Shown piece by piece: positions 1 to 6,970 of a stretch of DNA of 6,970 nucleotides. Each line of letters begins with the position of its first letter. The first letter of the stretch is position 1. Both the position numbers and the translations under genes were made by a program. The stretch comes from a bacterium (GTDB lineage: Bacteria; Bacillota; Clostridia; Oscillospirales; Acutalibacteraceae): NCBI GenBank assembly GCA_020625635.1, contig JAHLBL010000085.1, positions 1 to 6,970 on the forward strand, in the 5' to 3' direction. The notes under the pieces are model-generated. The model searched no databases, was not told the DNA's origin, and worked only from the letters and a program-made list of their open reading frames with translations.

Positions 1-851
1 ATCTGCTCGCCTACGCCGATAAACTTAACGGGAACGTCAAGCGTATTCTTTATAGCGAGTACGATACCGCCCTTAGCTGTACCATCAAGCTTTGTGAGCA
101 CAATACCCGTAATTCCAGTAGCTTCCTTAAAGTGTTCAACCTGAGATACCGCGTTCTGACCTGTAGTAGCGTCAAGAACAAGAAGGATTTCTTTATCGGC
201 GTCAGGAAGCTCACGGTCAATGATTCTGTTGATTTTTGCGAGCTCGTCCATAAGGTGCTTTTTGTTATGAAGTCGTCCCGCGGTATCGGCAATAATGATG
301 TCCGCGCCTCTCGCTTTCGCGGCAGAAATAGCGTCATATACTACTGCCGCGGGGTCGCTGCCTTCGCCCTGCTTTATGATATCGCACTTGCTTCGCTCAG
401 CCCATATCTGGAGCTGATCAATAGCAGCCGCGCGGAACGTATCGGCAGCCGCGAGCAGAACTTTTTTACCCTGTTCACGGTAAAGGTTAGCCATTTTCCC
501 AATAGTAGTGGTCTTTCCTACTCCGTTTACACCGATAACAAGAACAACGGAAGGCTTTGTATTGAGGTTAAGCTCCTGACCGCCTCTGAGCATTTCGGCT
601 ACAACTTCCTGAAGCAGAACGTGAATCTGCTCGGGATCCTTGGTTCCCGTCTGCTTAACCTTAACCTTTACTTTCTCGCATATATCCTGAGCCGTGGCAA
701 CGCCAACATCGCCCATTACAAGAAGCTCTTCGAGCTCCTCAAACAGTTCGTCGTCAATTTTGGTAAATGATTTCAGCATCGAGTCAATCTGACCGATAAC
801 CGAATCTCTTGTTTTTTTAAGGCCTTCTTTAATTTTTTTGAATAAACCCAT
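1..851 (-). CDS. ftsY: Signal recognition particle receptor FtsY (3' end cut off by window edge)
   Basis: SRP-receptor GTPase. It docks SRP–ribosome–nascent chain complexes at the cytoplasmic membrane and, through paired GTP hydrolysis with Ffh, hands them to the Sec translocon. The frame is open from ATG at 851 to the window edge, giving 283 codons. Visible motifs are a Walker A/G1 loop GVNGVGKTTT (about residues 107–116), DTFRAAA (137–143), DTAGR (189–193), TKLDG (253–257) and a terminal GVGEQ just before the edge. A basic, amphipathic-looking start (MGLFKKIKEGLKK) followed by an acidic helical stretch with FEELEELL fits the membrane-binding N-terminus and N domain. There is no long acidic A domain, so the full protein should be about 300 residues, a little shorter than the B. 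subtilis protein. Only about 20 C-terminal residues are missing. It follows smc by 24 bases, with a Shine-Dalgarno sequence AGAAAGG. The family call is very secure from the G motifs. Confidence 0.97.
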   Translation of the reverse strand, partial: MGLFKKIKEGLKKTRDSVIGQIDSMLKSFTKIDDELFEELEELLVMGDVGVATAQDICEKVKVKVKQTGTKDPEQIHVLLQEVVAEMLRGGQELNLNTKPSVVLVIGVNGVGKTTTIGKMANLYREQGKKVLLAAADTFRAAAIDQLQIWAERSKCDIIKQGEGSDPAAVVYDAISAAKARGADIIIADTAGRLHNKKHLMDELAKINRIIDRELPDADKEILLVLDATTGQNAVSQVEHFKEATGITGIVLTKLDGTAKGGIVLAIKNTLDVPVKFIGVGEQ

Positions 852-860
852 AATCAACAG

Positions 861-867
861 CCTTTCT
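861..867 (-). promoter_or_regulatory. Ribosome binding site of ftsY
   Basis: The minus strand reads AGAAAGG nine bases before the ftsY ATG, in the 24-base gap after smc. It supports ATG 851–849 as the ftsY start. The smc gene ends in two consecutive in-frame TAA codons (878–876 and 875–873) just upstream. Confidence 0.75.
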
Positions 868-875
868 GTAATTTA

Positions 876-3800
876 TTAAATGCCGAGTTTCTCGGAAACC
901 TCCGCGGCTCTGAGCTCAAGAAGTTTCGAAACACCCTCGTCCTGCATTGTTACACCGTAGAGAATATCAGCCTCTTCCATTGTACCGCGGCGGTGTGTGA
1001 TAAGTATAAACTGTGTTTTACCTGTCAGAGAGCGGACATATTTAGCGAAACGGTCGACATTGACTTCGTCAAGCGCGGCTTCGATCTCGTCCATTACGCA
1101 GAATGGTGCGGGACGGACTTTCATAATTGCGAAATAAAGAGCAATAGCGACAAGCGCTTTTTCACCGCCCGATAATGCGTCAAGGTGAACGACGATTTTT
1201 CCGGGAGGATGTACAATGATATCTATTCCGCTTGTAAGGATATCCTCGGGATCGGTAAGCGATAGTGAAGCGGTTCCTCCGCCGAAAAGCTCCTTGAAGG
1301 TGTAAGTAAAGTTCCTGTTTATCGCCTCAAACGCGACGATGAACTCCTCCTTCATCTGCTTTGTTAAATCGACGATAAGCTTCTCGATTTCTTTCTTGGA
1401 CTTTTCAACGTCTTCGACCTGAGTGCTGATAAACTCATATCTTTCGGAAACTTCCTTGTATTCCTCAATTGCGCCGACATTGACATTTCCGAGAGAACGG
1501 ATCTTTGATTTCAACTCAGCAAGCCGTTTTTTCGCTTCGGAGATGTTTTCGATTTCTACAGCAGTCTCCTCTGCTTCGGTCTTTGTAAGCTGGTACTCTT
1601 CCCAAAGCTTGGAGATAATATTATCATATTCCTTTTGTATATTTACTTTTCTCTCCTCGAGACGGGCAAGTTCACGTCCCGAAAGCTCTCTTGTTTCGTT
1701 CTTCTCTCTCTCGATCACTCTAAGTTCGCCTGAACGTTTTTCAAGAGCGTTTTTCTTATCGTTGATCTCGTCAATCTCACCGTGCATGGATTTTACCTGA
1801 TTGTCGAGATTTGCAATATCTTTCTTCAGCGATTCAATATAGGACTGTGAATTCTGAATCAGCTTGCTGTAGTTTTCAATCTCACTCCGGATCTGAGCCT
1901 TGCGGTTATCGCGGTTTTCCTCAGTCGAAAGCGCGTAGGAGATTTCCGAATTGATCGTTTCAATATCTTTCTTGGCGGAAACAATCTCGAGACGGATGTT
2001 CTGAAGCATTTCAGACATCTTCTCGCGCTCCTGAGCAAGCTTGGAACGGCTTCCCGTAATCTCCTGAAGCTGAGCCTCGTACTCGGATATAGACCAGTTT
2101 ATATCGTCAAGCTGTTCCTTTGCTTTCTGCTCTTCGATCTTATATTCTTTTATACGCTGTTTGCAGCTTTCTATCTCGGCGTCGGCGTCATCAATAGCCT
2201 GCTTGTGATTGTTAAGCTCGTTTTCACAGGCTTTCGCTTCGGTGAGGATTCGAACCTGCTCCTGCTGAGCGTTTGATAAATCCGCTCGGGTAGCGAGTAT
2301 ATCGGCTTCAACGGCTGAATAATCGGATACCGCCTTATCGTATCGCAAAGCTGCTTCATCAGCTTTTACTTTGAGCTGTTCAGCTTTCTTTTTATTGCTT
2401 TCAATTTCGGCAGCACGTGACAGCAAGCCTGATTTCTTGCCGAGCGAGCCGCCTGTGAGCGAGCCGCCCGCGTTAACAACCTGTCCGTCAAGAGTAACTA
2501 CCTTGAATCTGTAGCCGTATTTCTTTGCGATTGAGGTAGCGCAGTTAAGATCCTCTGCTACAACGATTCTGCCTAAAAGCGACTTGAGAATATTATCATA
2601 CTCAGGTTTACAGTCGCATAAATCAGACGCCAGACCGACAAAGCCGTAGCAGTCGTCAAGACCGCTTTCTTTAAAATCGCGTGGCTTGATTGTGTCCATC
2701 GGCAGGAATGTAGCTCTGCCTCCGTCGTGCTGTTTAAGGTATTTAATTGCAGATTTTGCGTCAAGCTCCGTGGAAGTGACCACGTTCTGCATAGCAGCTC
2801 CGAGAGCGATTTCTATAGCAACTGTGTACTCGGCAGGAACCTTGATTATTCTTGAAACAGGACCGCGAATGCCCTTGATGTTTCCGTTCTTAGACGCCTG
2901 AACGATCTTTTTAACAGCGTAAGAGAATCCCTCAAGGTTATTTTCCAGATCCTCGAGCAGCTTTACTCTCCTTAGCGCCTGCTGAGCGTCAAGCATAAGG
3001 TTATCTGCCTCGGACTTGGCTTCATCACGCTTTTTCTGCCTTGAAGCAAGCTTCATCTCGAGTCCCTGTACGGAATTGCTCAGAGAATCAACTGTTGCGG
3101 TTATCTTATCAATTTGCTTTTTGTAGTCCTCAGATATCTCGAGCGTAGTATTATACTGCTCTAAACGCTGTGTATTAGCACTGTGAAGGCTTTCTATACG
3201 CGACTGAAGCTCTGTTACGGATGTAACACTTGTCATCTGTGTGACTCTCGCGTCAGCTGAACGCGATGTGAGCGAAGCAAGCTGAGTGCTGAGCTCCTGT
3301 ATCTTATCTCCCGAACGGCTTGTGTTGGTGTTGACGACGTTCAGCTTTTCGGCTGTTTCGTCATATTCATCCTGCTTTATTTTTATCTGCTGTTCGAGCT
3401 TTAAAATATCCGATTTTTTCTCTTCAATACTGTTCAGCGCGTCTTCCGCGGCGCTGTCAACATTCTTGATTTCTTCCTCGAGTCTCGAAATGTTTTCTTT
3501 ATTATGGAGAATATCATTCTCCGCAACCGAAACGGAGGATTTTTTGGAGCTTATCTCGGAAATAACGTCATTGATCCGTGAACGGATATCTTCAGCTTCG
3601 GACGAATACTCTCCGTTCTGTATGTAGATATTCTCGGTCTCGGTCCTTATATCCTCAAGCGCCTTACCCGCTTCATCATATTGGAGCTTTGTAATCGCAA
3701 CCTTGTCTTCTTCCTCTTTCAGAAGTCTGTTGCTGTCATTTATCGTATTAACCCAGAGGGCAATTTCAATATTTTTCTTTTCGCCCGAGTATTCGAGAAA

Positions 3801-4442
3801 CTTTTCGGCTTTTTTAGACTGTGTTTTAAGAGGTCCTACTCTTTCTTCCAGATCCGTAACGATATCGCGAAGTCTGAGCAGATTGTCCTCAGTGTTTTTA
3901 AGCTTTCTTTCAGATTCGATTTTCTTGTATCTGTAGCGTGAAATACCCGCGGCTTCCTCAAAAATTTCGCGTCTATCCTCGCTTTTTGAGGATACAATGC
4001 TGTCGATCTTGCCCTGACCTATCATCGAATAGCCGTCGCGTCCGAGACCTGTATCCATAAACAGCTCGTTAACGTCTTTCAGACGAACCTGCGCGCCGTT
4101 TATAAGATACTCGCTCTCACCGCTTCGGTAATATCTTCTCGTAACAGCGATATCGTCTCCGTCGTACGACAGGAAACGCGCTTTGTTATCAAAGTTAAGA
4201 GTAACCTCGGCGTAACCGAGAGCTTTTCTGCCGTCAGTGCCGTTAAATACAACATCCTCCATTCGGGAGCAGCGGAGGCTTTTCGGCGACTGTTCACCGA
4301 GAACCCAGCGTATAGCGTCGCTGATGTTGCTCTTCCCCGAACCGTTAGGTCCGACAACGGATGTCATACCATGGTCAAAGGTTAATTTAGTTTTATCGGG
4401 AAATGTTTTAAAACCTTGAATCTCAAGGGATTTTAACAGCAT
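876..4442 (-). CDS. smc: Chromosome segregation / condensation ATPase SMC
   Basis: Structural maintenance of chromosomes protein. It is the ATPase core of the bacterial SMC–ScpA–ScpB complex, which extrudes and organises chromosomal DNA so that sister origins separate. The 1188 residues match the usual family length (about 1186 in B. subtilis), with no break. Domains in order: an N-terminal ATPase head with Walker A GPNGSGKS (31–38) and Q-loop GQGKID (142–147, Q143); a first coiled-coil arm (about 170–510) rich in E/K/Q heptads; a hinge (about 522–670) starting near GIRGPVSRI and ending in the glycine-rich GGSLTGGS; a returning coiled coil (about 672–980); and a C-terminal head with the ABC signature LSGGE (1090–1094), Walker B FCVMDE (1114–1119, catalytic E1119) and ITHRRGTME (switch histidine H1150). 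The ATG directly abuts the stop of the upstream radical SAM gene (TAAATG) and has a good Shine-Dalgarno AGGTGA inside that gene. scpA and scpB are not in the window. RecN and SbcC are excluded by the hinge and head motifs. Confidence 0.98.
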   Translation of the reverse strand: MLLKSLEIQGFKTFPDKTKLTFDHGMTSVVGPNGSGKSNISDAIRWVLGEQSPKSLRCSRMEDVVFNGTDGRKALGYAEVTLNFDNKARFLSYDGDDIAVTRRYYRSGESEYLINGAQVRLKDVNELFMDTGLGRDGYSMIGQGKIDSIVSSKSEDRREIFEEAAGISRYRYKKIESERKLKNTEDNLLRLRDIVTDLEERVGPLKTQSKKAEKFLEYSGEKKNIEIALWVNTINDSNRLLKEEEDKVAITKLQYDEAGKALEDIRTETENIYIQNGEYSSEAEDIRSRINDVISEISSKKSSVSVAENDILHNKENISRLEEEIKNVDSAAEDALNSIEEKKSDILKLEQQIKIKQDEYDETAEKLNVVNTNTSRSGDKIQELSTQLASLTSRSADARVTQMTSVTSVTELQSRIESLHSANTQRLEQYNTTLEISEDYKKQIDKITATVDSLSNSVQGLEMKLASRQKKRDEAKSEADNLMLDAQQALRRVKLLEDLENNLEGFSYAVKKIVQASKNGNIKGIRGPVSRIIKVPAEYTVAIEIALGAAMQNVVTSTELDAKSAIKYLKQHDGGRATFLPMDTIKPRDFKESGLDDCYGFVGLASDLCDCKPEYDNILKSLLGRIVVAEDLNCATSIAKKYGYRFKVVTLDGQVVNAGGSLTGGSLGKKSGLLSRAAEIESNKKKAEQLKVKADEAALRYDKAVSDYSAVEADILATRADLSNAQQEQVRILTEAKACENELNNHKQAIDDADAEIESCKQRIKEYKIEEQKAKEQLDDINWSISEYEAQLQEITGSRSKLAQEREKMSEMLQNIRLEIVSAKKDIETINSEISYALSTEENRDNRKAQIRSEIENYSKLIQNSQSYIESLKKDIANLDNQVKSMHGEIDEINDKKNALEKRSGELRVIEREKNETRELSGRELARLEERKVNIQKEYDNIISKLWEEYQLTKTEAEETAVEIENISEAKKRLAELKSKIRSLGNVNVGAIEEYKEVSERYEFISTQVEDVEKSKKEIEKLIVDLTKQMKEEFIVAFEAINRNFTYTFKELFGGGTASLSLTDPEDILTSGIDIIVHPPGKIVVHLDALSGGEKALVAIALYFAIMKVRPAPFCVMDEIEAALDEVNVDRFAKYVRSLTGKTQFILITHRRGTMEEADILYGVTMQDEGVSKLLELRAAEVSEKLGI

Positions 4443-5441
4443 TTAATCACCTGTTTTTCTGACAACGACCTCGTATTTCAAGAGGCTGTCGTCCTTCTCT
4501 ACGTTTATTTTGTAACCGAGGTCGTTAAGCCTCAGAATATTTTTTCGTTTTTGTCCGATCATTTTTGATACTGAGGAGGGATTTACAAGAACGGTTATGT
4601 CCTTATAATCACAATAAGCAAGCTGTTTTATCAGCTTATTATATAAAATCTCAGATTCGCACAGCTCTCTGAATGAAGGATGATAACTGTGACTGAGGTC
4701 GTTTTCCGCGAGCGTATCGGAATAGTGAAGCCCGACTCTGATTACGGTAATTCCGTTGTTCTCAAACAGCGTTATCAGCTCTGCGCATAGTGCAACGGAC
4801 TCTTCAAGCGAAGGTGTTTTATACTGTCCGCTCTGATACAAGTCGCCGAGGACTGTATTCTTCATCGGTATCGTCGGATAAATCCTTACGCACGAGGGAT
4901 TGAGTTTAACAAACTCATTAGCCGTGTACATATCCTTTTTATCATCGGACATATACAGCCCCGTCATCATCTGGAGCCCAAGTTCGAATCCGTATGATTT
5001 TATCAGTCGTGACGCCTTAATAACATCCGTGCTGCTGTGTCCTCTGTTGTTCGCAATCAGAACATCGTCGCACATTGACTGCGCTCCAAGTTCAATTGCA
5101 GTGACGTTATATTTCTTTAGAAGAATTAATATTTCATCATCAATATAATCGGGACGAGTGGAAATCCTTATTCCTCTGAAATAATCTATATACGGTTTTG
5201 TCGCGTTCAACAGGGAGAGCATATATTCCCTGTCGATCGCAGTAAAGCTTCCGCCGAAAAAGGCTATCTCGGCGTTTTTTGAGTTTTCGCCTAAATCACT
5301 GACTGCTTTTTCGAGAGTGGTTTTTACGTCCCCGGCAGTCGGCTGGTAAGCCTGTCCCGTGATCTCTCGCTGGTTACAGAACGAGCATTGATGCGGACAG
5401 CCATTATGCGGAACGAAAATCGCAACATTCGCGTGTTTAAT
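4443..5441 (-). CDS. Radical SAM protein, Elp3-like without acetyltransferase domain; apparent ATT start
   Basis: Predicted radical S-adenosylmethionine enzyme carrying one [4Fe-4S] cluster; substrate unknown. Read from ATT at 5441 it has 332 residues. The cluster motif CPHQCSFC is at 15–22 (C15, C19, C22). It is followed by FFGGSFT (61–67, the SAM-binding glycine motif), STRPD (94–98), ELGAQS (117–122), NRGHS (132–136), GLQMMTGL (155–162), RIYPTI (186–191), YHPSFRELCES (253–263) and GQKRKNI (296–302). This pattern resembles the COG1243/Elp3-like proteins (radical SAM plus a short C-terminal radical SAM domain) that clostridial genomes carry between rnc and smc. True Elp3 has a GNAT domain and is much longer, so tRNA-wobble chemistry cannot be assumed. 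YhcC-type proteins are a related alternative. No ATG, GTG or TTG lies between the in-frame TGA (5450–5448) and the cluster motif. ATG 5222 (codon 74) would delete the cluster and the glycine motif. The family is secure; the exact start is not. Confidence 0.85.
   Translation of the reverse strand: MKHANVAIFVPHNGCPHQCSFCNQREITGQAYQPTAGDVKTTLEKAVSDLGENSKNAEIAFFGGSFTAIDREYMLSLLNATKPYIDYFRGIRISTRPDYIDDEILILLKKYNVTAIELGAQSMCDDVLIANNRGHSSTDVIKASRLIKSYGFELGLQMMTGLYMSDDKKDMYTANEFVKLNPSCVRIYPTIPMKNTVLGDLYQSGQYKTPSLEESVALCAELITLFENNGITVIRVGLHYSDTLAENDLSHSYHPSFRELCESEILYNKLIKQLAYCDYKDITVLVNPSSVSKMIGQKRKNILRLNDLGYKINVEKDDSLLKYEVVVRKTGD
4447..4452 (-). promoter_or_regulatory. Ribosome binding site of smc, inside the upstream gene
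   Basis: The minus strand reads AGGTGA, four bases before the smc ATG. It lies within the last codons (Thr-Gly-Asp) of the radical SAM gene, whose TAA immediately precedes the smc ATG. The site fixes the smc start and suggests that ribosomes finishing the upstream gene can reinitiate on smc. Confidence 0.8.
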
Positions 5442-6114
5442 AGCCCATCAACTCCAAAGCCTCTCTTGCAGCATTCTGCTCAGCTTCCTTTTTGCTTCGT
5501 CCGCCGCCCTTGCCGATGACATTACTGTTGAGCAGCACTTCAAATACAAAGTGCTTGTCATGGTCGGGACCTGACTCGGAAACCTGCCTGTACGAAATCT
5601 TTTCGCCAGGATTCTTCTGAACAATCTCCTGCAAGGTAGTTTTGTAGTCCTTAAAAGGTTTCTGGCTTTTGCTTTTGATCTCGGGAACAATAAAGCGCAG
5701 AATATGGCGCTGTGCCGCCTCAAAACCTCCGTCAAGATAAATAGCGGCAATCACAGCCTCAAACGCGTCGGAAACTATTGACGGTCTGTCCGCGCCACCT
5801 CCGTGGCGTTCGCCTTTGCTGAGCAGAAGGAAATCACCGAGAGCTATTTCCTTGCCGAACTTATAGAGCGCTTTTTCACAGACGAGTGATGACCTGAGCT
5901 TGGTCATTTCACCCTCGGGGAGATTCGGAAACGTCTCAAAAATATAATTAGCCGTAACCAATGAAAGAACCGCGTCTCCCAGAAACTCAAGCCGCTCGTT
6001 GCATTTATTGCCCGATGAACGGTGTTCATTAGCGTATGAGGAGTGCGTAAGCGCCTCTCTCAGCAGAGATTTATCGTTAAAGATATAGTTTATGTTTTTT
6101 TCAAAATCCTTCAT
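5437..6114 (-). CDS. rnc: Ribonuclease III
   Basis: Double-strand-specific endoribonuclease that cuts the long stems of the rRNA precursor to release pre-16S and pre-23S, and processes some mRNAs and antisense pairs. The 225 residues are a normal length. The catalytic domain carries the family signature ERLEFLGDA (40–48) with E43 and D47, and SDAFEA (115–120) with D116 and E119. These four are the expected Mg2+ ligands, so the enzyme looks active. The C-terminal double-stranded-RNA-binding domain (about 155–225) begins at KTTLQEIVQK and ends with the KKEAEQNAAREAL helix. The ATG is chosen because GAGGA sits four bases upstream and MKDFEKNINYIF matches the usual family start. It lies 9 bases after plsX, and its TAA overlaps the apparent ATT start of the radical SAM gene. 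Mini-III is ruled out by the dsRBD and by length. Confidence 0.98.
   Translation of the reverse strand: MKDFEKNINYIFNDKSLLREALTHSSYANEHRSSGNKCNERLEFLGDAVLSLVTANYIFETFPNLPEGEMTKLRSSLVCEKALYKFGKEIALGDFLLLSKGERHGGGADRPSIVSDAFEAVIAAIYLDGGFEAAQRHILRFIVPEIKSKSQKPFKDYKTTLQEIVQKNPGEKISYRQVSESGPDHDKHFVFEVLLNSNVIGKGGGRSKKEAEQNAAREALELMGY
5452..5455 (-). promoter_or_regulatory. Probable ribosome binding site of the radical SAM gene, inside rnc
   Basis: The minus strand reads GGAG, ten bases before the ATT at 5441–5439, within the last codons of rnc. Spacing is slightly long but usable. It is the only purine-rich site near the 5' end of the radical SAM frame, and it favours initiation at this ATT over the second in-frame ATT seven codons later (5420–5418). 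The ATT overlaps the rnc stop codon in a TATTAAAC context, so coupled initiation by ribosomes terminating on rnc is plausible. Confidence 0.5.
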
Positions 6115-6118
6115 TTTA

Positions 6119-6123
6119 TCCTC
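6119..6123 (-). promoter_or_regulatory. Ribosome binding site of rnc, touching the plsX stop
   Basis: The minus strand reads GAGGA immediately after the plsX TAA (6126–6124) and four bases before the rnc ATG. The tight stop–SD–start packing suggests that the two genes share a transcript and that rnc translation benefits from ribosomes leaving plsX. Confidence 0.8.
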
Positions 6124-6970
6124 TTATTTTATCGCTTTAGCTATTTCTTCAATAACGTTTCCTTCTACATAATCTCTTGTAAGTCTTAAAGCGTTTTTAA
6201 ATGTTTTTGCTTTGGCGCTACCGTGAGCCTTGAATACAGGCTTGGCAGTACCCATGATCGGAGCGCCGCCGTACTCGTTGTAATCGAATTCCGACGCCAT
6301 TGCTTTAAGGTCTTTCATAACCATAGCCGCGGCGAGCTTGTTTTTAGCGCTTTTCTTGAAAAGCTGCTTTACCTTTCCGAAAAGAGCCTTAGCAACGCCT
6401 TCATATGTTTTAAGAATCATATTTCCCGTAAAGCCGTCACAAACAACAACGTCACAGACACCGTACGGAAGGTCGCGTGCTTCAACGTTGCCGATAAAGT
6501 TAAGGCTTGACTCTTTAAGCAGCGCAAAAGCCTTGTGCTGTAAATCTCCGCCCTTGTGCTCTTCTGTGCCGACATTTGCGAGTCCGACACGCGGATTACT
6601 GACTTTCATAACCTTTTCCATATACGCGGACGCCATTAAAGCGTATTGAAGAAGAATTTCGGGCTTTGTTTCGAGATTGGCTCCCGCGTCAATAAGCATA
6701 AAACATCCTCCCTCAAAATGCGGAAGAATCGGAGCGAAGCCTGGGCGCTTCACGCCCTTTATTCTTTTTACGATCAAGGTTCCGCCTACACATATTGCGC
6801 CGCTGTTGCCTGCGCTGACAAAAGCGTCGCCTTTGTCGTCGGCGAGCGCTTTAAGCGCGACAGCCATTGAACTGTCGGGCTTTGCCTTTACGACAGACTG
6901 AGCGTCCTCATCGGTAGCTATTACGTCCCTGGCGTCAATAATCTCCATACCGCTGATATCAACACTGTTA
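6124..6970 (-). CDS. plsX: Phosphate acyltransferase PlsX (5' end outside window)
   Basis: Peripheral membrane enzyme that converts acyl-ACP plus phosphate to acyl phosphate, the donor used by PlsY to acylate glycerol-3-phosphate at the start of phospholipid synthesis. The frame is open from the right edge (first full codon AAC at 6969–6967) to TAA at 6126–6124, giving about 281 residues. Aligned by eye to the B. subtilis protein (333 residues), about 50 N-terminal residues are missing, including the AVDAMGGD start motif. Visible family landmarks in order: SSMAVAL, SAGNSGA, RIKGVKRPGFAPILP, LIDAGAN, GLANVGTEEHKG, NFIGNVEARD, VVCDGFTGN, EFDYNEYGGAPIMG and KAHGSAKAK. The ATG at 6948 is internal, because seven in-frame codons precede it and continue the family alignment. 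The next gene is rnc with no acpP between them, unlike the plsX…acpP–rnc order of many Firmicutes. Similarity to phosphotransacetylase-like enzymes is only at fold level. Confidence 0.96.
   Translation of the reverse strand, partial: NSVDISGMEIIDARDVIATDEDAQSVVKAKPDSSMAVALKALADDKGDAFVSAGNSGAICVGGTLIVKRIKGVKRPGFAPILPHFEGGCFMLIDAGANLETKPEILLQYALMASAYMEKVMKVSNPRVGLANVGTEEHKGGDLQHKAFALLKESSLNFIGNVEARDLPYGVCDVVVCDGFTGNMILKTYEGVAKALFGKVKQLFKKSAKNKLAAAMVMKDLKAMASEFDYNEYGGAPIMGTAKPVFKAHGSAKAKTFKNALRLTRDYVEGNVIEEIAKAIK

Noticed and set aside
132..770. Plus-strand open frame of about 212 codons
   Set aside because: It lies fully antisense to ftsY, whose minus-strand translation carries all the GTPase motifs in order. 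The plus-strand product shows no recognisable domain and is a codon-bias shadow.
857..869. Small inverted repeat ACAG–AAAGG–CTGT around the ftsY Shine-Dalgarno
   Set aside because: The stem is only 4 bp with a 5-base loop. That is too weak to be a credible terminator or RNA thermometer, and such repeats arise by chance.
3286..3941. Serine/phenylalanine-rich plus-strand open frames opposite smc
   Set aside because: They are antisense to the SMC coiled-coil region. The Ser/Phe richness is what the complement of Glu/Lys heptad codons produces.
4443..5222. Shorter radical SAM reading from ATG 5222 (259 residues)
   Set aside because: This start lacks the CxxxCxxC cluster motif and the FFGGSFT segment, which lie in frame immediately upstream, so it is very unlikely to be the true product.
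5448..5750. Second minus-strand open frame overlapping rnc (about 100 codons)
   Set aside because: It is in another frame of rnc, whose catalytic and dsRBD motifs are intact. The alternative product is Arg/Leu-rich with no recognisable domain.
6124..6948. plsX starting at ATG 6948
   Set aside because: The frame remains open to the window edge and the upstream residues continue the PlsX alignment. The ATG is an internal methionine of a gene truncated by the window.

Overview
The window reads entirely on the minus strand as one tightly packed run of housekeeping genes. In transcription order (right to left) these are plsX (5' end outside the window), rnc, a radical SAM gene of the Elp3-like type, smc and ftsY (3' end outside the window). 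The order plsX–rnc–smc–ftsY is the conserved Firmicutes arrangement. A radical SAM gene between rnc and smc is, from memory, typical of Clostridia. Together with the mid-range GC content, the clean Shine-Dalgarno sites and the protein character, this suggests an anaerobic clostridial organism, plausibly of the Ruminococcus/Oscillospiraceae type. The genus is inference only.

Layout: 6970–6124 encodes the acyl-ACP:phosphate acyltransferase PlsX, missing roughly its first 50 residues. After 9 bases comes RNase III (6114–5437). The radical SAM gene overlaps the end of rnc by a few bases and runs to 4443. smc starts on the very next base (4442–876). A 24-base gap leads to ftsY (851 to the left edge), which lacks only its last ~20 codons. 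No gene-free stretch exceeds 24 bases, and I see no promoter, terminator, RNA gene, mobile element, repeat array or CRISPR in the window.

The genes do not form one pathway. They cover membrane lipid synthesis (plsX), rRNA and mRNA processing (rnc), chromosome organisation (smc) and co-translational membrane targeting (ftsY), plus one poorly characterised Fe-S enzyme. Stop/start overlaps and Shine-Dalgarno sites placed inside upstream genes suggest a polycistronic message with translational coupling.

The most notable point is the start of the radical SAM gene. The reading frame carrying its CxxxCxxC cluster motif is open only back to a TGA at 5450–5448, and it contains no ATG, GTG or TTG before the motif. 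The best initiation codon is an ATT at 5441–5439. The first ATG in the frame (5222) would remove the iron-sulfur motif, so automatic annotation is likely to truncate this gene. Otherwise the window is ordinary, and I did not find evidence of a new multi-gene system.
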